From contig JBCCHB010000081.1 of NCBI GenBank assembly GCA_039028975.1, forward strand, positions 6,740 through 70,739: a DNA stretch of 64,000 bases. The letters are read 5' to 3'. Origin of the DNA: JAHBNG01 sp039028975. Its GTDB lineage: Bacteria; Chloroflexota; Anaerolineae; Caldilineales; Caldilineaceae. The notes below the pieces were generated by a model that was given only the letters and a program-made list of their open reading frames with translations, made no database searches and was not told where the DNA came from. Below, in pieces: positions 8,082 through 16,164 of this stretch (the first letter of the stretch is position 1; every line of letters begins with the position of its first letter). The position numbers and the translations under genes are program-made.

Positions 8082-9410
8082 ACCAGTGCATGTATCAACC
8101 GCCTGACCGACAGCCTCGATCAGCCCATCAACATGCTCATGCTGCATTGGCAGTGAAAGCGCGTTCATGGTAAGACCCTGACTGAGGAAGTAACCCTGAT
8201 TGAGCAGCGACAGAAAGAGCTGGTGAGCCATTGCGCCATCATTATGACGTGCCCCCACACGGAAATTGACCAATGGTTGATCCGTGCAGTAGATGCTAAA
8301 AAGCGAGCCGATGCCCACAGCCTGAGCAGCAAAGTTTTTGCGGGCAAAGAGCTCATTCAGGCCGGTGCGCAGTCGGTCGCCCAATCGATTCAGATGCTCA
8401 AAGGCGGCCGGCGTTAGCTGTTGAATGGTGGCCAGCCCCGCGGCCATCACAACAGGATGGGCGCTAAATGTACCGCTTTGGAAGAAGCCGGTTGGTCCTT
8501 GGCTGGTGTCGAATAAATCCATGAGTTCAGCCCGCCCACCGAGTGCACCGACAGGAAAGCCGCCGCCCACCAATTTGCCGTAGGTGGTCAAATCGGGCTG
8601 GATGCCATAATGCTCTTGAACGCCGCCGCGACCGACTCGAAAAGCGACAACCTCATCCAAAATCAGCAGCAGATCATTGTCGTGGGTCACCTGACGCACA
8701 AATCGCGCAAAGTCGTCGCGCACGGAGAGTATCCCCGCCTTTGGATCAAAGATGACACAAGCCAATTCGTCCCGATGTTGACGAATGAGGGTCTCAGCGG
8801 CCTCTTCATCGTTGTAAGGCAACACCACGACCTCACTGGGCGCATTGGGCGAGATGCCCCCTGCTGTAGGCACCGAATAGGGAGCATGGTCAGGTCCAGC
8901 CTTTTCCAGCGGCGGTGCCACGCTCACCTCGACCAGATCGTGGCTGCCGTGGTAGCCGCCCTCAAATTTGGCGATCTTGGGTTTGCCGCTAAAGCCGCGA
9001 GCCAGCCGAATGGCATGGAGCGTGGCTTCGGTGCCGGAGTTGGCGAATCGTACCCGTTCCAGTGACGGGACCCGGTCGCACAGTTCTTCAGCCAATTCGA
9101 CCTCAACGCCTACCGGCGCGCCCAGTGCAATTCCCCGCGCCAGTTGGGCCTGGACCGCCTCATTGACTGCAGGGTGGTTGTGGCCCAGTATCTGCGCCGT
9201 GTGATGATTGGCAAAGTCTACAAATTGACGTTCGTCGATATCATAGAGGTAGCAGCCTTCGCCCCGCTGCATGGTGAGCGGATAGGGCTTGTAGAAGTAC
9301 GCGCCTTTGGCTCCGCCGGGCATGGATTTGCGATCTCGCTCAAATTGTTCAAGCGAACGGGGGCTTTCGGCGCGGTATGTTTCTTCAACTGAGGATATTG
9401 CTGTCTGCAT
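8076..9410 (-). CDS. Class III aminotransferase, glutamate-1-semialdehyde aminomutase-like
   Basis: A 444-residue PLP enzyme. LLILDEVVAFR holds the cofactor Asp, TYGKLVGGGFPVGALGG the Schiff-base Lys, and RFANSGTEATLHAIRLAR the phosphate-binding turn. It resembles HemL-type aminomutases, but its place among amidohydrolases and PhyH genes makes a catabolic or specialised role more likely than tetrapyrrole synthesis. I chose the ATG at 9410, which has AGGTGA six bases upstream; a GTG at 9419 adds three codons. It begins nine bases after the stop of the TPR-like gene. A second full copy lies at 17.7 kb and a remnant at 24.1 kb. Confidence 0.87.
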   Translation of the reverse strand: MQTAISSVEETYRAESPRSLEQFERDRKSMPGGAKGAYFYKPYPLTMQRGEGCYLYDIDERQFVDFANHHTAQILGHNHPAVNEAVQAQLARGIALGAPVGVEVELAEELCDRVPSLERVRFANSGTEATLHAIRLARGFSGKPKIAKFEGGYHGSHDLVEVSVAPPLEKAGPDHAPYSVPTAGGISPNAPSEVVVLPYNDEEAAETLIRQHRDELACVIFDPKAGILSVRDDFARFVRQVTHDNDLLLILDEVVAFRVGRGGVQEHYGIQPDLTTYGKLVGGGFPVGALGGRAELMDLFDTSQGPTGFFQSGTFSAHPVVMAAGLATIQQLTPAAFEHLNRLGDRLRTGLNELFARKNFAAQAVGIGSLFSIYCTDQPLVNFRVGARHNDGAMAHQLFLSLLNQGYFLSQGLTMNALSLPMQHEHVDGLIEAVGQAVDTCTGT

Positions 9411-9419
9411 ATTGTTCAC

Positions 9420-10418
9420 CTACAGATTATCTGATAACCACTTCAATGCACCTGGAGTCTCTTTCCAAAGCTGAATCGCACTTGCGGCATATTCGACGGC
9501 TTCACTCTCCCCACCCCATTCAATATACTCTGGCCGCTGACGTGGAAGTCCCTTTTCGCCCAGCAAATAAGCTGGAACAAATGAATTCTGCTCCAAAGCT
9601 GTGGCTAGCTCGTCTCTAGCGATCTCCCGGTCTCCAAACTGCCGAAATGTCCACAACGCCCGCGAGTAGTGCCAGGATGCCATCGCATCATCGTCAAATT
9701 GATCTAGAAGCTCCTTTGCTTTGTCGTCTTCCTTTGATTCGAGCAAACAAGTCAGTAAGAGATAGCGCACACCCTGATTATCTCCAGGATTCAGACGCAA
9801 CATCTCCTGATAGTGTTCAATCGCATCTGCATGTTGTCCTAACGACCAACAGCAATCGGCCAATCCCATTCGAGCACGCATATAGGGTCTTGTTTCCGTA
9901 ATTCCCCAGAAGTGACCTTCGTTCTCTTCGAAAAAGTCAGCACCCAGCGCTCGTTCTCCGGCACGGACACCGTCCGCATATAGCTTCTTTGCATCCGCAA
10001 CGCTTCCGGCTGTCTCTTCCGCCAACAGAACATAGGCATCGACACAATCGGCATCAATCTCAATCGCCTGCCGAGCCAGTGCCACCCGTTGACGAGGATC
10101 CTCAGTTTGCCACGCCTCGTACATAATCTCTTGGGCTTCTTCTTCTGGGGTTTCAGGTACAAATTCAGGCGCTTTTCCCCCAACAAGCTGTGATTGTAAG
10201 AAGGCATTGATCTCGTCCACAGAGTCGAAATCCTGGCCTTCGAGAAGTTTGTTCACGCCGCGCAAGGAGCGCTCCATGTCCATTCGGGCAGCCTGTGGAT
10301 CGACGTCAGGCTTCGTGTGTTGAACACGCGGTGCGTTCGAGTGTTGTCTTTTTTTGCGCCGGGCAAGCTTTTGCTGGCGTCGATTGGCACTCGCACGTTG
10401 ATTTTTCTTTTTTGCCAT
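9420..10418 (-). CDS. TPR-like protein with a basic N-terminus
   Basis: A 332-residue soluble protein. Residues 1-30 are very basic (MAKKKNQRASANRRQQKLAR and more), suggesting nucleic-acid or ribosome contact. From about residue 110 it is helical with tetratricopeptide-style repeats, clearest at DAIEHYQEMLRLNPGDNQG; AIEIDADCVDAYVLLAEE is another. Related proteins carry names such as ST7-like or tetratricopeptide protein, without known function. The ATG at 10418 is preferred because the basic segment starts there; AGGA precedes it. It is first in the apparent operon, nine bases before the aminotransferase, but may be only a neighbour. Confidence 0.75.
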   Translation of the reverse strand: MAKKKNQRASANRRQQKLARRKKRQHSNAPRVQHTKPDVDPQAARMDMERSLRGVNKLLEGQDFDSVDEINAFLQSQLVGGKAPEFVPETPEEEAQEIMYEAWQTEDPRQRVALARQAIEIDADCVDAYVLLAEETAGSVADAKKLYADGVRAGERALGADFFEENEGHFWGITETRPYMRARMGLADCCWSLGQHADAIEHYQEMLRLNPGDNQGVRYLLLTCLLESKEDDKAKELLDQFDDDAMASWHYSRALWTFRQFGDREIARDELATALEQNSFVPAYLLGEKGLPRQRPEYIEWGGESEAVEYAASAIQLWKETPGALKWLSDNL

Positions 10419-10813
10419 GATTTTCCTATTTAAGGATCGCTTACACTCTAGCGCTAAACCCAAAAGCGCCTATCATTCGCTCTTTAGATAGTATTCGCGG
10501 TCGACTCCGGTCAGCGGTAATTGCACCCACGCTCCGTTCCGCGCATAGGAGATGTGAAGCCAATAAATTAGTTTTGGTCAACTCTGGAATTCTGGAAGGG
10601 GGAAGAATAACTGGAAACGAGAGATGTAGTCTAACATAGGTAATTTTCATATGCAATAGCTAATTTTTACCTTGAACGACGCTCGCGAAGTTGTTCGATT
10701 ACAAATATCGTTCACTTTATTTGGGAGGAGCTTTACCTCAAGCTAATTTGCCAGTACAATAATGATACTTCTCATAGCAGATAAACCGCTATTTCGCCAT
10801 AGGAATATAGCTC
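10419..10813. other. Divergent intergenic region, 395 bp
   Basis: It separates the minus-strand block (starting 10418) from the plus-strand M20 peptidase gene (10814), so promoters for both directions are expected. It is AT-rich towards 10640-10810. I see no convincing -35/-10 pair, riboswitch or conserved gene; the short frames here have no family resemblance. Confidence 0.5.
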
Positions 10814-12025
10814 ATGAACCCAGCCAGCATCTTTCAGTACATCGATCCCGAAGCGATAGCCCGCGATACCCTCGATTTTGTCAAAGTGCGCAGCGAGACC
10901 GGGGAAGAAGGCGCGGGGAGTGAATTTTTTGCCGATCTACTGCGACGCGAGGGCTTTGACGTGACTATGGAAGAGATAGAACCGGCGCGCCCCAATGTCT
11001 ATGCGCTGGTTGAGGGATCTGCGCCTACCGCAGCACGTAGCTTGCTCTTCAATGGCCACACCGACACCATCCCCATTGGGAATTCAACACCGCCAGGTCG
11101 CGACGGTGACTGGATCATTGGGCGCGGTACCGAAGACATGAAAGGTGGCTTAGTGGCTATGGTGCATGGAGCCGCGGCGCTGCGCAAGGCAGGCGTTCGT
11201 CTTGCCGGCAATCTCTGGCTCACCGGAGTGATTGGCCACGAGACACCCGTGGGCAAGAAGGAAGGACCAAAGCGGCTGATTGAGCATCTACAGGCGGGCA
11301 AAATTGAGACGGGTGCTATCATCATCGTCGAGGGGCCTTGTGCCATCTGGGCAGCCAGCTTGGGTTCGACCATCTTCCACATCACCGTTTCGACCGATCG
11401 TGGCCCCATTCACACCATCAAAACCCAATATATTGAAAACCCAGCCTACTGGGCTGGTCGCCTGCTCACCGAATTTCAGAAGCTGGAAGAAAAATTTGCC
11501 GCGACCACCAGCCACCCTCTCTGCGGTCGGGACCAGCTCAATGTTGGGATGGTCCATGGTGGCGACTGGTTTAATCGCTTGCCTGTCGCCATCAAGGTGA
11601 CCGGTACTCGCCGCTGGACCCCCGGCCGCACACTAGACGATGTTAAAGCGGAGTTGCAAGCCCTCTGCGAACAACTGGCTGATGAGTCGGGGCTGTCGTT
11701 TACCCTAACATTGGAAGAGGCCGCAGCCCGCGAACCCTTTGAGACGCCGCCCGATCATCCAATCGTCAGCGCCTTACAAAACGCAGGTCAGACTGCTTCA
11801 GGATCCCAACCCGAGCTGATTGGTATGGGGCTGGTCGGTGACGCCAACCTCTACGCCAATGATGGAGGCGTCCCAACCGTCTACTACGGTCCCGCCCACG
11901 AAACGGCTCATTCGGACCATGAACGTGTATCGATCTCGCAGCTTGTCCACTGTGCTCAGGTCTATGCCTTGACAGCGGCTCACTATTGTGGTGACGCATA
12001 TCAGAGAAGATACGATGGCGCGTGA
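10814..12025 (+). CDS. M20 family metallopeptidase (ArgE/DapE/CPG2-like)
   Basis: A 403-residue di-zinc hydrolase. NGHTDTIPIG carries the first metal His and the Asp, GRGTEDMKGG the bridging Asp, IGHETPVGKKEG the acidic catalytic region in a somewhat unusual form, and GPAHETAHSDHE the last His. A dimerisation domain lies between about 190 and 310. Members remove acyl groups or cleave dipeptides. It is monocistronic on the plus strand, starting at the ATG at 10814 with only a weak AGGA upstream. The next gene (12446) is separated by a regulator remnant on the other strand. Confidence 0.87.
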   Translation: MNPASIFQYIDPEAIARDTLDFVKVRSETGEEGAGSEFFADLLRREGFDVTMEEIEPARPNVYALVEGSAPTAARSLLFNGHTDTIPIGNSTPPGRDGDWIIGRGTEDMKGGLVAMVHGAAALRKAGVRLAGNLWLTGVIGHETPVGKKEGPKRLIEHLQAGKIETGAIIIVEGPCAIWAASLGSTIFHITVSTDRGPIHTIKTQYIENPAYWAGRLLTEFQKLEEKFAATTSHPLCGRDQLNVGMVHGGDWFNRLPVAIKVTGTRRWTPGRTLDDVKAELQALCEQLADESGLSFTLTLEEAAAREPFETPPDHPIVSALQNAGQTASGSQPELIGMGLVGDANLYANDGGVPTVYYGPAHETAHSDHERVSISQLVHCAQVYALTAAHYCGDAYQRRYDGA

Positions 12026-12082
12026 GTTCATAATTTGGGCCCTATATACCCCCATATTCACGACCATTTGTAAGTTCCGCGC

Positions 12083-12325
12083 TTAGCGCGTCGTCACAAG
12101 CATCCTGAGGTTAGGCGCAGCCCTTAAGAGAGCGACAAGTAGTTCTGCGCTATCCAACAGATGCTCCAAATTATCGATCACCAACAGCAACCCCTTTGCC
12201 TTTGGGTAGCTGGCAAGCTGCGTTTCTGGTTCGCCAGCACCTTGTAGTTGAATATCCACCGCATCCACAATCGTGGAGACGACATTCTCTATCGCGCCAA
12301 CCGTCTGCTGATTGTTAAATCCGAT
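12083..12325 (-). pseudogene. Remnant of a LuxR/SARP-type regulator ATPase domain
   Basis: About 80 codons on the minus strand read as the middle of an NB-ARC-like ATPase from a large transcriptional regulator: KGLLLVIDNLEHLLDSAE is the Walker B region, and APNLRMLVTTR matches the following sensor strand. The frame has no start; it is closed upstream by TAA (near 12326) and downstream by TAA at the Arg where the family continues. P-loop and DNA-binding domain are absent. It is therefore a decayed fragment, not a gene. Confidence 0.6.
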
Positions 12326-12445
12326 TTAAGACTCCTTAACATAATTGCGATATTGCAGAACGTCTTTACTTGTCACAATAGGCGAGACGTATGTGAAGCA
12401 ATGCGATTCGAGCACTGCCTGAAGTCACAAGGAGCGTGGTTAAAA

Positions 12446-12991
12446 ATGCGGATAAATTGGGCCAAGTCATTACGGAAGTTCCATTTCTGGGGGGCCGTGC
12501 TTACAGCAATCCCCATATTTATTATCATTGTGTCTGGAATTCTACTGCAGATGAAGAAGGATAGCGATTGGGTACAGCCACCAACGCAGAAGATGAGCAA
12601 AGAGCCACCGTCAATATCGGCTCAGGAGATCTTAGCCGCGGCTCAACAAGTGCCAGAAGCGGAGATCAATGGCTGGGAGGATGTTAAGCTGTTCGACGTA
12701 CGCGTGGGTAAAGGAACCACCAAGGTTCGTGCCAAAAATCGCTGGGAGGTCCAAGTTGATCACCAAACAGGTGACGTTGTTCAAGTTGCTTATCGCCGCT
12801 CCGATCTGATAGAAGAGATCCACGATGGTAGTTTCTTTAACAAGATAGTCAAGTCATGGATATTTTTCCCAGCAGGCGTTGTTCTTCTGATCTTATGGCT
12901 AACTGGGGGATATATGATTGTTTACCCTTATTGGAAAAAGGCTCAAAGAAATACCAAGCGGGCAAAGACAAGCCGCCCCATACCAGCATAA
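12446..12991 (+). CDS. PepSY-domain membrane protein A
   Basis: A 181-residue protein with two membrane spans (about 12-34 and 142-164) and a PepSY-like domain of about 90 residues between them (QEILAAAQQVPEAEINGWED onwards). His residues sit at the mouths of both spans (LRKFHFWG and EEIHDGSFF), a pattern known from PepSY-TM proteins that carry electrons or bind haem; that role is inference. ATG 12446 has AAGGAG eleven bases upstream and begins the same MRINW/MKIKW start as its paralogue at 13351. A longer frame from 12248 lacks similarity. It heads a module of four small membrane genes. Confidence 0.82.
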   Translation: MRINWAKSLRKFHFWGAVLTAIPIFIIIVSGILLQMKKDSDWVQPPTQKMSKEPPSISAQEILAAAQQVPEAEINGWEDVKLFDVRVGKGTTKVRAKNRWEVQVDHQTGDVVQVAYRRSDLIEEIHDGSFFNKIVKSWIFFPAGVVLLILWLTGGYMIVYPYWKKAQRNTKRAKTSRPIPA

Positions 12992-13025
12992 GCGCCAATA
13001 ATTTATACAGAACAAGGAGTTACAT

Positions 13026-13133
13026 ATGAAAGTTAGCGAACTAAGTAGTCTTACCATTGTCATGATCGTGTTGTTTGTGATTACGATTGCAATTTTAGGG
13101 TTGTCTGTACTATCTATTGCAACGATTGCCTAA
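13026..13133 (+). CDS. Small single-span membrane protein, 35 aa (first)
   Basis: A 35-codon gene too short for ordinary gene finders. It begins MKVSELSSLTIVMIVLFVIT and continues as an uninterrupted hydrophobic helix to the end. AAGGAG lies six bases before the ATG, a stronger ribosome site than most genes here have. It is 34 bases after PepSY protein A and same-strand. Size and form recall the tiny subunits that accompany membrane redox complexes, such as NapE/TorE-like proteins, but I see no sequence identity that proves it. Either it is a true miniprotein of the PepSY module or a chance frame; the ribosome site and context favour the first. Confidence 0.6.
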   Translation: MKVSELSSLTIVMIVLFVITIAILGLSVLSIATIA

Positions 13134-13237
13134 ATTTCTGGGTGCAGCAGGATCTGATCTAGTTATTAGCCTGTTTATCAACTTATAGATAGCCAGATGT
13201 AAGATCCGATTGACCCAACTTTTCAAAAGAGGTTTTT

Positions 13238-13345
13238 ATGTTTACACGAAAAGATCTAGTCGAAGCAGTAACGTATATTGTGGTGATTTGTCTAGGAGCA
13301 GGAACGGCTTCGTATCTGTTCTTAGCCTTCATGAGTGGGATTTAA
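13238..13345 (+). CDS. Small single-span membrane protein, 35 aa (second)
   Basis: A second 35-codon gene, beginning MFTRKDLVEAVTYIVVICLG, with a short charged head followed by one hydrophobic helix ending FLAFMSGI. AGAGG precedes the ATG by six bases. The stop lies five bases before the start of PepSY protein B, so the two are almost surely co-translated. It is the same length as the miniprotein at 13026 but not obviously alike in sequence. Function unknown; a helper or anchoring subunit of the PepSY protein is the simplest reading. Confidence 0.62.
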   Translation: MFTRKDLVEAVTYIVVICLGAGTASYLFLAFMSGI

Positions 13346-13350
13346 CATAT

Positions 13351-13890
13351 ATGAAAATTAAATGGAGTCAGCCATTACGAAAATTTCACTTTTGGGGTTC
13401 GGTGGCCATCTTTTTTCCTGTGCTGGCACTCATTGTGTCGGGGCTGATCTTACAGGTCAAAGGGGAAGGTGGATGGGTTCCGCCTACCGTATCGGGGCAA
13501 GGAACATCGCCGACCGCGACGTTCAGTGACATCTTAGAAGCAGCTCGCCAAGTGCCAGAAGCGGAAATCAAAGAGTGGGGGGATATTGATCGGTTACAAA
13601 TACGCCCCGATAAAGGCGTTACCAAGGTCCGTGCGGAAAACGGTTGGGAGGTGCAAGTTGACCACGTGACGACTGATATTCTCCACGTGGGCTATCGTTG
13701 GGTTAATGTCGTCGAAGAGATCCACGACGGCTCGTGGTTTCATGACAACGCCAAGCTGTGGGTATTCCTGCCGTCGTCAGTCATCCTTCTAATCTTATGG
13801 ACGTCGGGCATCTACTTGATTGTTTTACCATATTGGACTAAAGGACAGCGAAGCCGAGCAAAGGCAGTGAAGATAGAAGCAGCGACATAG
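13351..13890 (+). CDS. PepSY-domain membrane protein B
   Basis: A 179-residue paralogue of the protein at 12446, clearly alike along its whole length (for instance VTKVRAENGWEVQVDHVTTD against TKVRAKNRWEVQVDHQTGD). It has two membrane spans with the PepSY-like domain between. The His at both membrane mouths are kept (LRKFHFWG and EEIHDGSWFHDN). The ATG at 13351 is chosen over an upstream in-frame extension because the preceding miniprotein ends at 13345 and similarity starts here. The duplicated PepSY pair plus two miniproteins suggests a heteromeric membrane assembly. Confidence 0.82.
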   Translation: MKIKWSQPLRKFHFWGSVAIFFPVLALIVSGLILQVKGEGGWVPPTVSGQGTSPTATFSDILEAARQVPEAEIKEWGDIDRLQIRPDKGVTKVRAENGWEVQVDHVTTDILHVGYRWVNVVEEIHDGSWFHDNAKLWVFLPSSVILLILWTSGIYLIVLPYWTKGQRSRAKAVKIEAAT

Positions 13891-14304
13891 TTTCCGCTGA
13901 CAGGACGATTTCGGGACCCACGATATTCTATGTACCACCAAACGCCACCGACCGACCCATTCGGCTTCGCTCAGGGCAGGCAATGTCAGGTTGGGCAAGA
14001 GTCCCGAGTTTACATTTGTCCAATGATTTGCTCAAACCGACAACCCAACCTGACATGTCTCGCCCCCACAATGCGCACGGCTGAAACTGCTTTCCTCTCC
14101 GGTTGCCAACCGTAGTATCTGACAGGTTTTGCCCTACCCTGCGACATCCTGCTCCTAAGCTCAAATATACCGCCAATTTTTCGGGAGTTGCGCATGCATG
14201 TAACGCATCGTATAATCGATAGTTACCAATCGCACTGAATCTTGGAGCCTTCTTCATAACCCAATTCGACCAACTTCGTGACCATCTCTTGGGGAACCGA
14301 ACCC
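13891..14304. other. Intergenic region, 414 bp, with repeats
   Basis: It lies between PepSY protein B and the aspartoacylase-like gene. It holds a REP-like motif (about 13960-13983), a 13-base inverted repeat, and one copy of a dispersed repeat shared with 20.3 kb, listed separately. The last 150 bases probably hold the promoter of the next gene, but no clear -35/-10 pair is visible. Confidence 0.55.
13983..14115. repeat. Dispersed repeat with 13-bp inverted repeat (copy A)
   Basis: ATGTCAGGTTGGG (13983-13995) is the exact complement of CCCAACCTGACAT (14044-14056). From about 14038 to 14115 the sequence is recognisably homologous to 20283-20362, sharing ATGTCTCG, CCCCACAAT and a following CGGCTG/TGGCTG stretch at roughly three-quarters identity. 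It is probably an old, non-coding mobile or palindromic element. Confidence 0.55.
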
Positions 14305-15285
14305 ATGCATTTTCAGGACTTGGATGTTAGCCAATTACCGCGTTCCAGTAAGTCAATAACATGGCTAGCGATTGCGCCGCGGGTCGATGGTGGCACATGG
14401 CGGTTGCCTCTTCTCAACGTCACAGGTGCGACCTCTGGTCCCGTGCTAGTGGTTACAGCAGCAGTTCATGGCGACGAGTATGAGGGCGTAGAGGCCATTC
14501 CCCAGGTCTTTCAGCAGGTGGAGCCGGATGCATTACGCGGCACGCTGGTGATGCTTCCCGTTTGTAATATGCCCGCCTACGAAGCCGCAACCCGCAACAG
14601 CCCTATCGATGGTCTGAACTTGGCCCGCGTCTTCCCTGGTGGTCAACATGGTACGATAACTCAGCGCATTGCCTACTGGATCACACAAAAGCTGCTCAAG
14701 CCCGCGAATTTCTTTATCGATCTCCACAGTGGCGGAGCCGTTGGCATGATTCCAACCCTCATTGGCTACATCCATGATGAGGATGAATTGGGACAACTGT
14801 CACAAGCGGCGGCAAGAGCCTTTGGGGTACCTGTTCTCTGGGGCCATCCCCTACCGCTGCCACCAGGGCGCACCATCTCTGCAGCCACAGAGTTGGGCGT
14901 GCCGTCTCTATACAGCGAAGCGCCGGGCGGTGGCTATGCACGCCCTGACGATGTGGCCTGTTTTACCCAAGGTGTGATCAACGTCATGCGTCACTTAGAG
15001 ATGCTGGACGGCGAACCGGAGCCACGCCCAACAACCCACCATCTAGTTGGGGACGGCAATCTGGATAGCGTCATCTCTGCACCGGTAGCAGGCTTCTTCC
15101 GCGCCGAGGTCGAGCTACTCGATGAGGTGGATATAGGGCAGCGTTTGGGGACCGTACGCGACCTATTTGGCGCGGTGCTAACCGAGGTGAAGAGCGAGCA
15201 GGCTGGTGTTGTGATCTTTCTGCGCCGTTTGCATCGCGTCCATGTAGGGGATAGTCTGGTTCATGTAACTGGTAAGTTAAGTTAA
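14305..15285 (+). CDS. Succinylglutamate desuccinylase/aspartoacylase family protein
   Basis: A 326-residue zinc hydrolase of the AstE/AspA type. VHGDEYEG supplies the His and Glu zinc ligands and FIDLHSGG the third His; NGLNLARVFPG-like text (DGLNLARVFPG) gives the substrate Asn-Arg region. The C-terminal 90 residues form the usual beta domain. Members free an amine from an N-acyl amino acid. The ATG at 14305 is preferred to a GTG at 14278 since family similarity begins after it; neither has a strong ribosome site. It sits 12 bases upstream of the broken enolase-superfamily gene and was probably co-transcribed with it. Confidence 0.86.
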   Translation: MHFQDLDVSQLPRSSKSITWLAIAPRVDGGTWRLPLLNVTGATSGPVLVVTAAVHGDEYEGVEAIPQVFQQVEPDALRGTLVMLPVCNMPAYEAATRNSPIDGLNLARVFPGGQHGTITQRIAYWITQKLLKPANFFIDLHSGGAVGMIPTLIGYIHDEDELGQLSQAAARAFGVPVLWGHPLPLPPGRTISAATELGVPSLYSEAPGGGYARPDDVACFTQGVINVMRHLEMLDGEPEPRPTTHHLVGDGNLDSVISAPVAGFFRAEVELLDEVDIGQRLGTVRDLFGAVLTEVKSEQAGVVIFLRRLHRVHVGDSLVHVTGKLS

Positions 15286-15297
15286 GGATTCCCTATT

Positions 15298-16144
15298 ATG
15301 CCAGTAGGACCACAAGAATCAGCCGAGGTCGCTCAACGAATTGTAGGCGAGGGTTGCCGCACCATCAAGCTCAAAGCGGGGCATGACCGGCTGGCAACGG
15401 ATCTGGAACGGGTTCGATTGGTGCGAGAGGCTGTTGGTGCAGACGTGCGCTTGACCGTGGATGCCAACGGCGGCTGGTCGGTCAACGAGGCTATTCGGGC
15501 GTCGCTGCTGCTGGAAGAATATGATGTTGCCTTCGTGGAGCAGCCGGTCCATCGACTGGGCGCAATCCCAAAAAAACGGTTTCGGCAAAATGGGGCTAAA
15601 AATCGCCAATTTAGCACCATTTTCGAGGCGAAATGCGCTCTAAACTGGGTGAAATCATCGCAAAATCAGCCCGACCGTAAAAATGGGATTGCGCCCCCAT
15701 CGACTAGACATGGATGGCTTGGCGCGAGTGAGGAGTCAGACCCGGTTGCCGATTATGGCAGACGAAGCTATCTTTACGCTGCAGGATGCGCTCAACTGTA
15801 TTCAGAAGGGGGCCGCCGATATCATCAGCGTCTATCCAGGCAAGCACGGCGGCATCCTCAACACCATCGCCATTGTGGAGATAGCCGAGGCCGCGGGCGT
15901 CCATTGCGCCATTGGCAGCAACTTGGAGTGGGACATCGCCTCTGCTGCCATGGCTCACGTAACTGTCAGTCTGCCCAACATCCCTGTCGAACGGTACGCC
16001 ACAGACATCATCGGACCGCTCTTTCACATAGAGCATGCCCTGGAAACCCCCATCAGCACCCAGAACTGGCAGGTCACCGTTCCTCAGGTAGCCGGACTTG
16101 GCGTGTCGCTTGATTTAGAACAGTTGGAGGGGCTGCGCATTTAA
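15298..16144 (+). pseudogene. Mandelate racemase/muconate lactonizing family gene, 5'-truncated and split by a MITE
   Basis: Two reading frames make one enolase-superfamily barrel. The first (15298-15557) carries TIKLKAG (KxK) and LTVDANGGWS (metal Asp) and breaks off at FVEQPVHRL; the second, from 15706, resumes with DMDGLARVR and continues with PIMADEAIF and ISVYPGKHGG. Between them lies a 139-base element with terminal repeats. Removing it with one 9-base target copy gives VEQPVHRLDMDGLARVR, an exact family join. The insertion plus duplication is 148 bases, hence the frameshift. The N-terminal capping domain (about 130 residues) is also missing: the frame opens at a point equal to mid-protein in relatives. 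The gene is dead on both counts. Confidence 0.85.
15549..15705. mobile_element. 139-bp MITE with 9-bp target duplication
   Basis: The element spans 15558-15696. Its ends are exact inverted copies for 13 bases (GGGCGCAATCCCA) and similar for about 22. The direct repeat CCATCGACT flanks it at 15549-15557 and 15697-15705. It codes for nothing. A duplication of 8-9 bases fits several IS families (IS1, IS256, IS1595 among them), and no full-length parent with these ends is in the window. Confidence 0.88.
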
Positions 16145-16164
16145 TGCTATTTCTGTTCCGCACG

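Noticed and set aside
12248..12445. A 66-codon N-terminal extension of PepSY protein A
   Set aside because: It has no similarity to the paralogue, overlaps the regulator remnant, and a ribosome site precedes the ATG at 12446.
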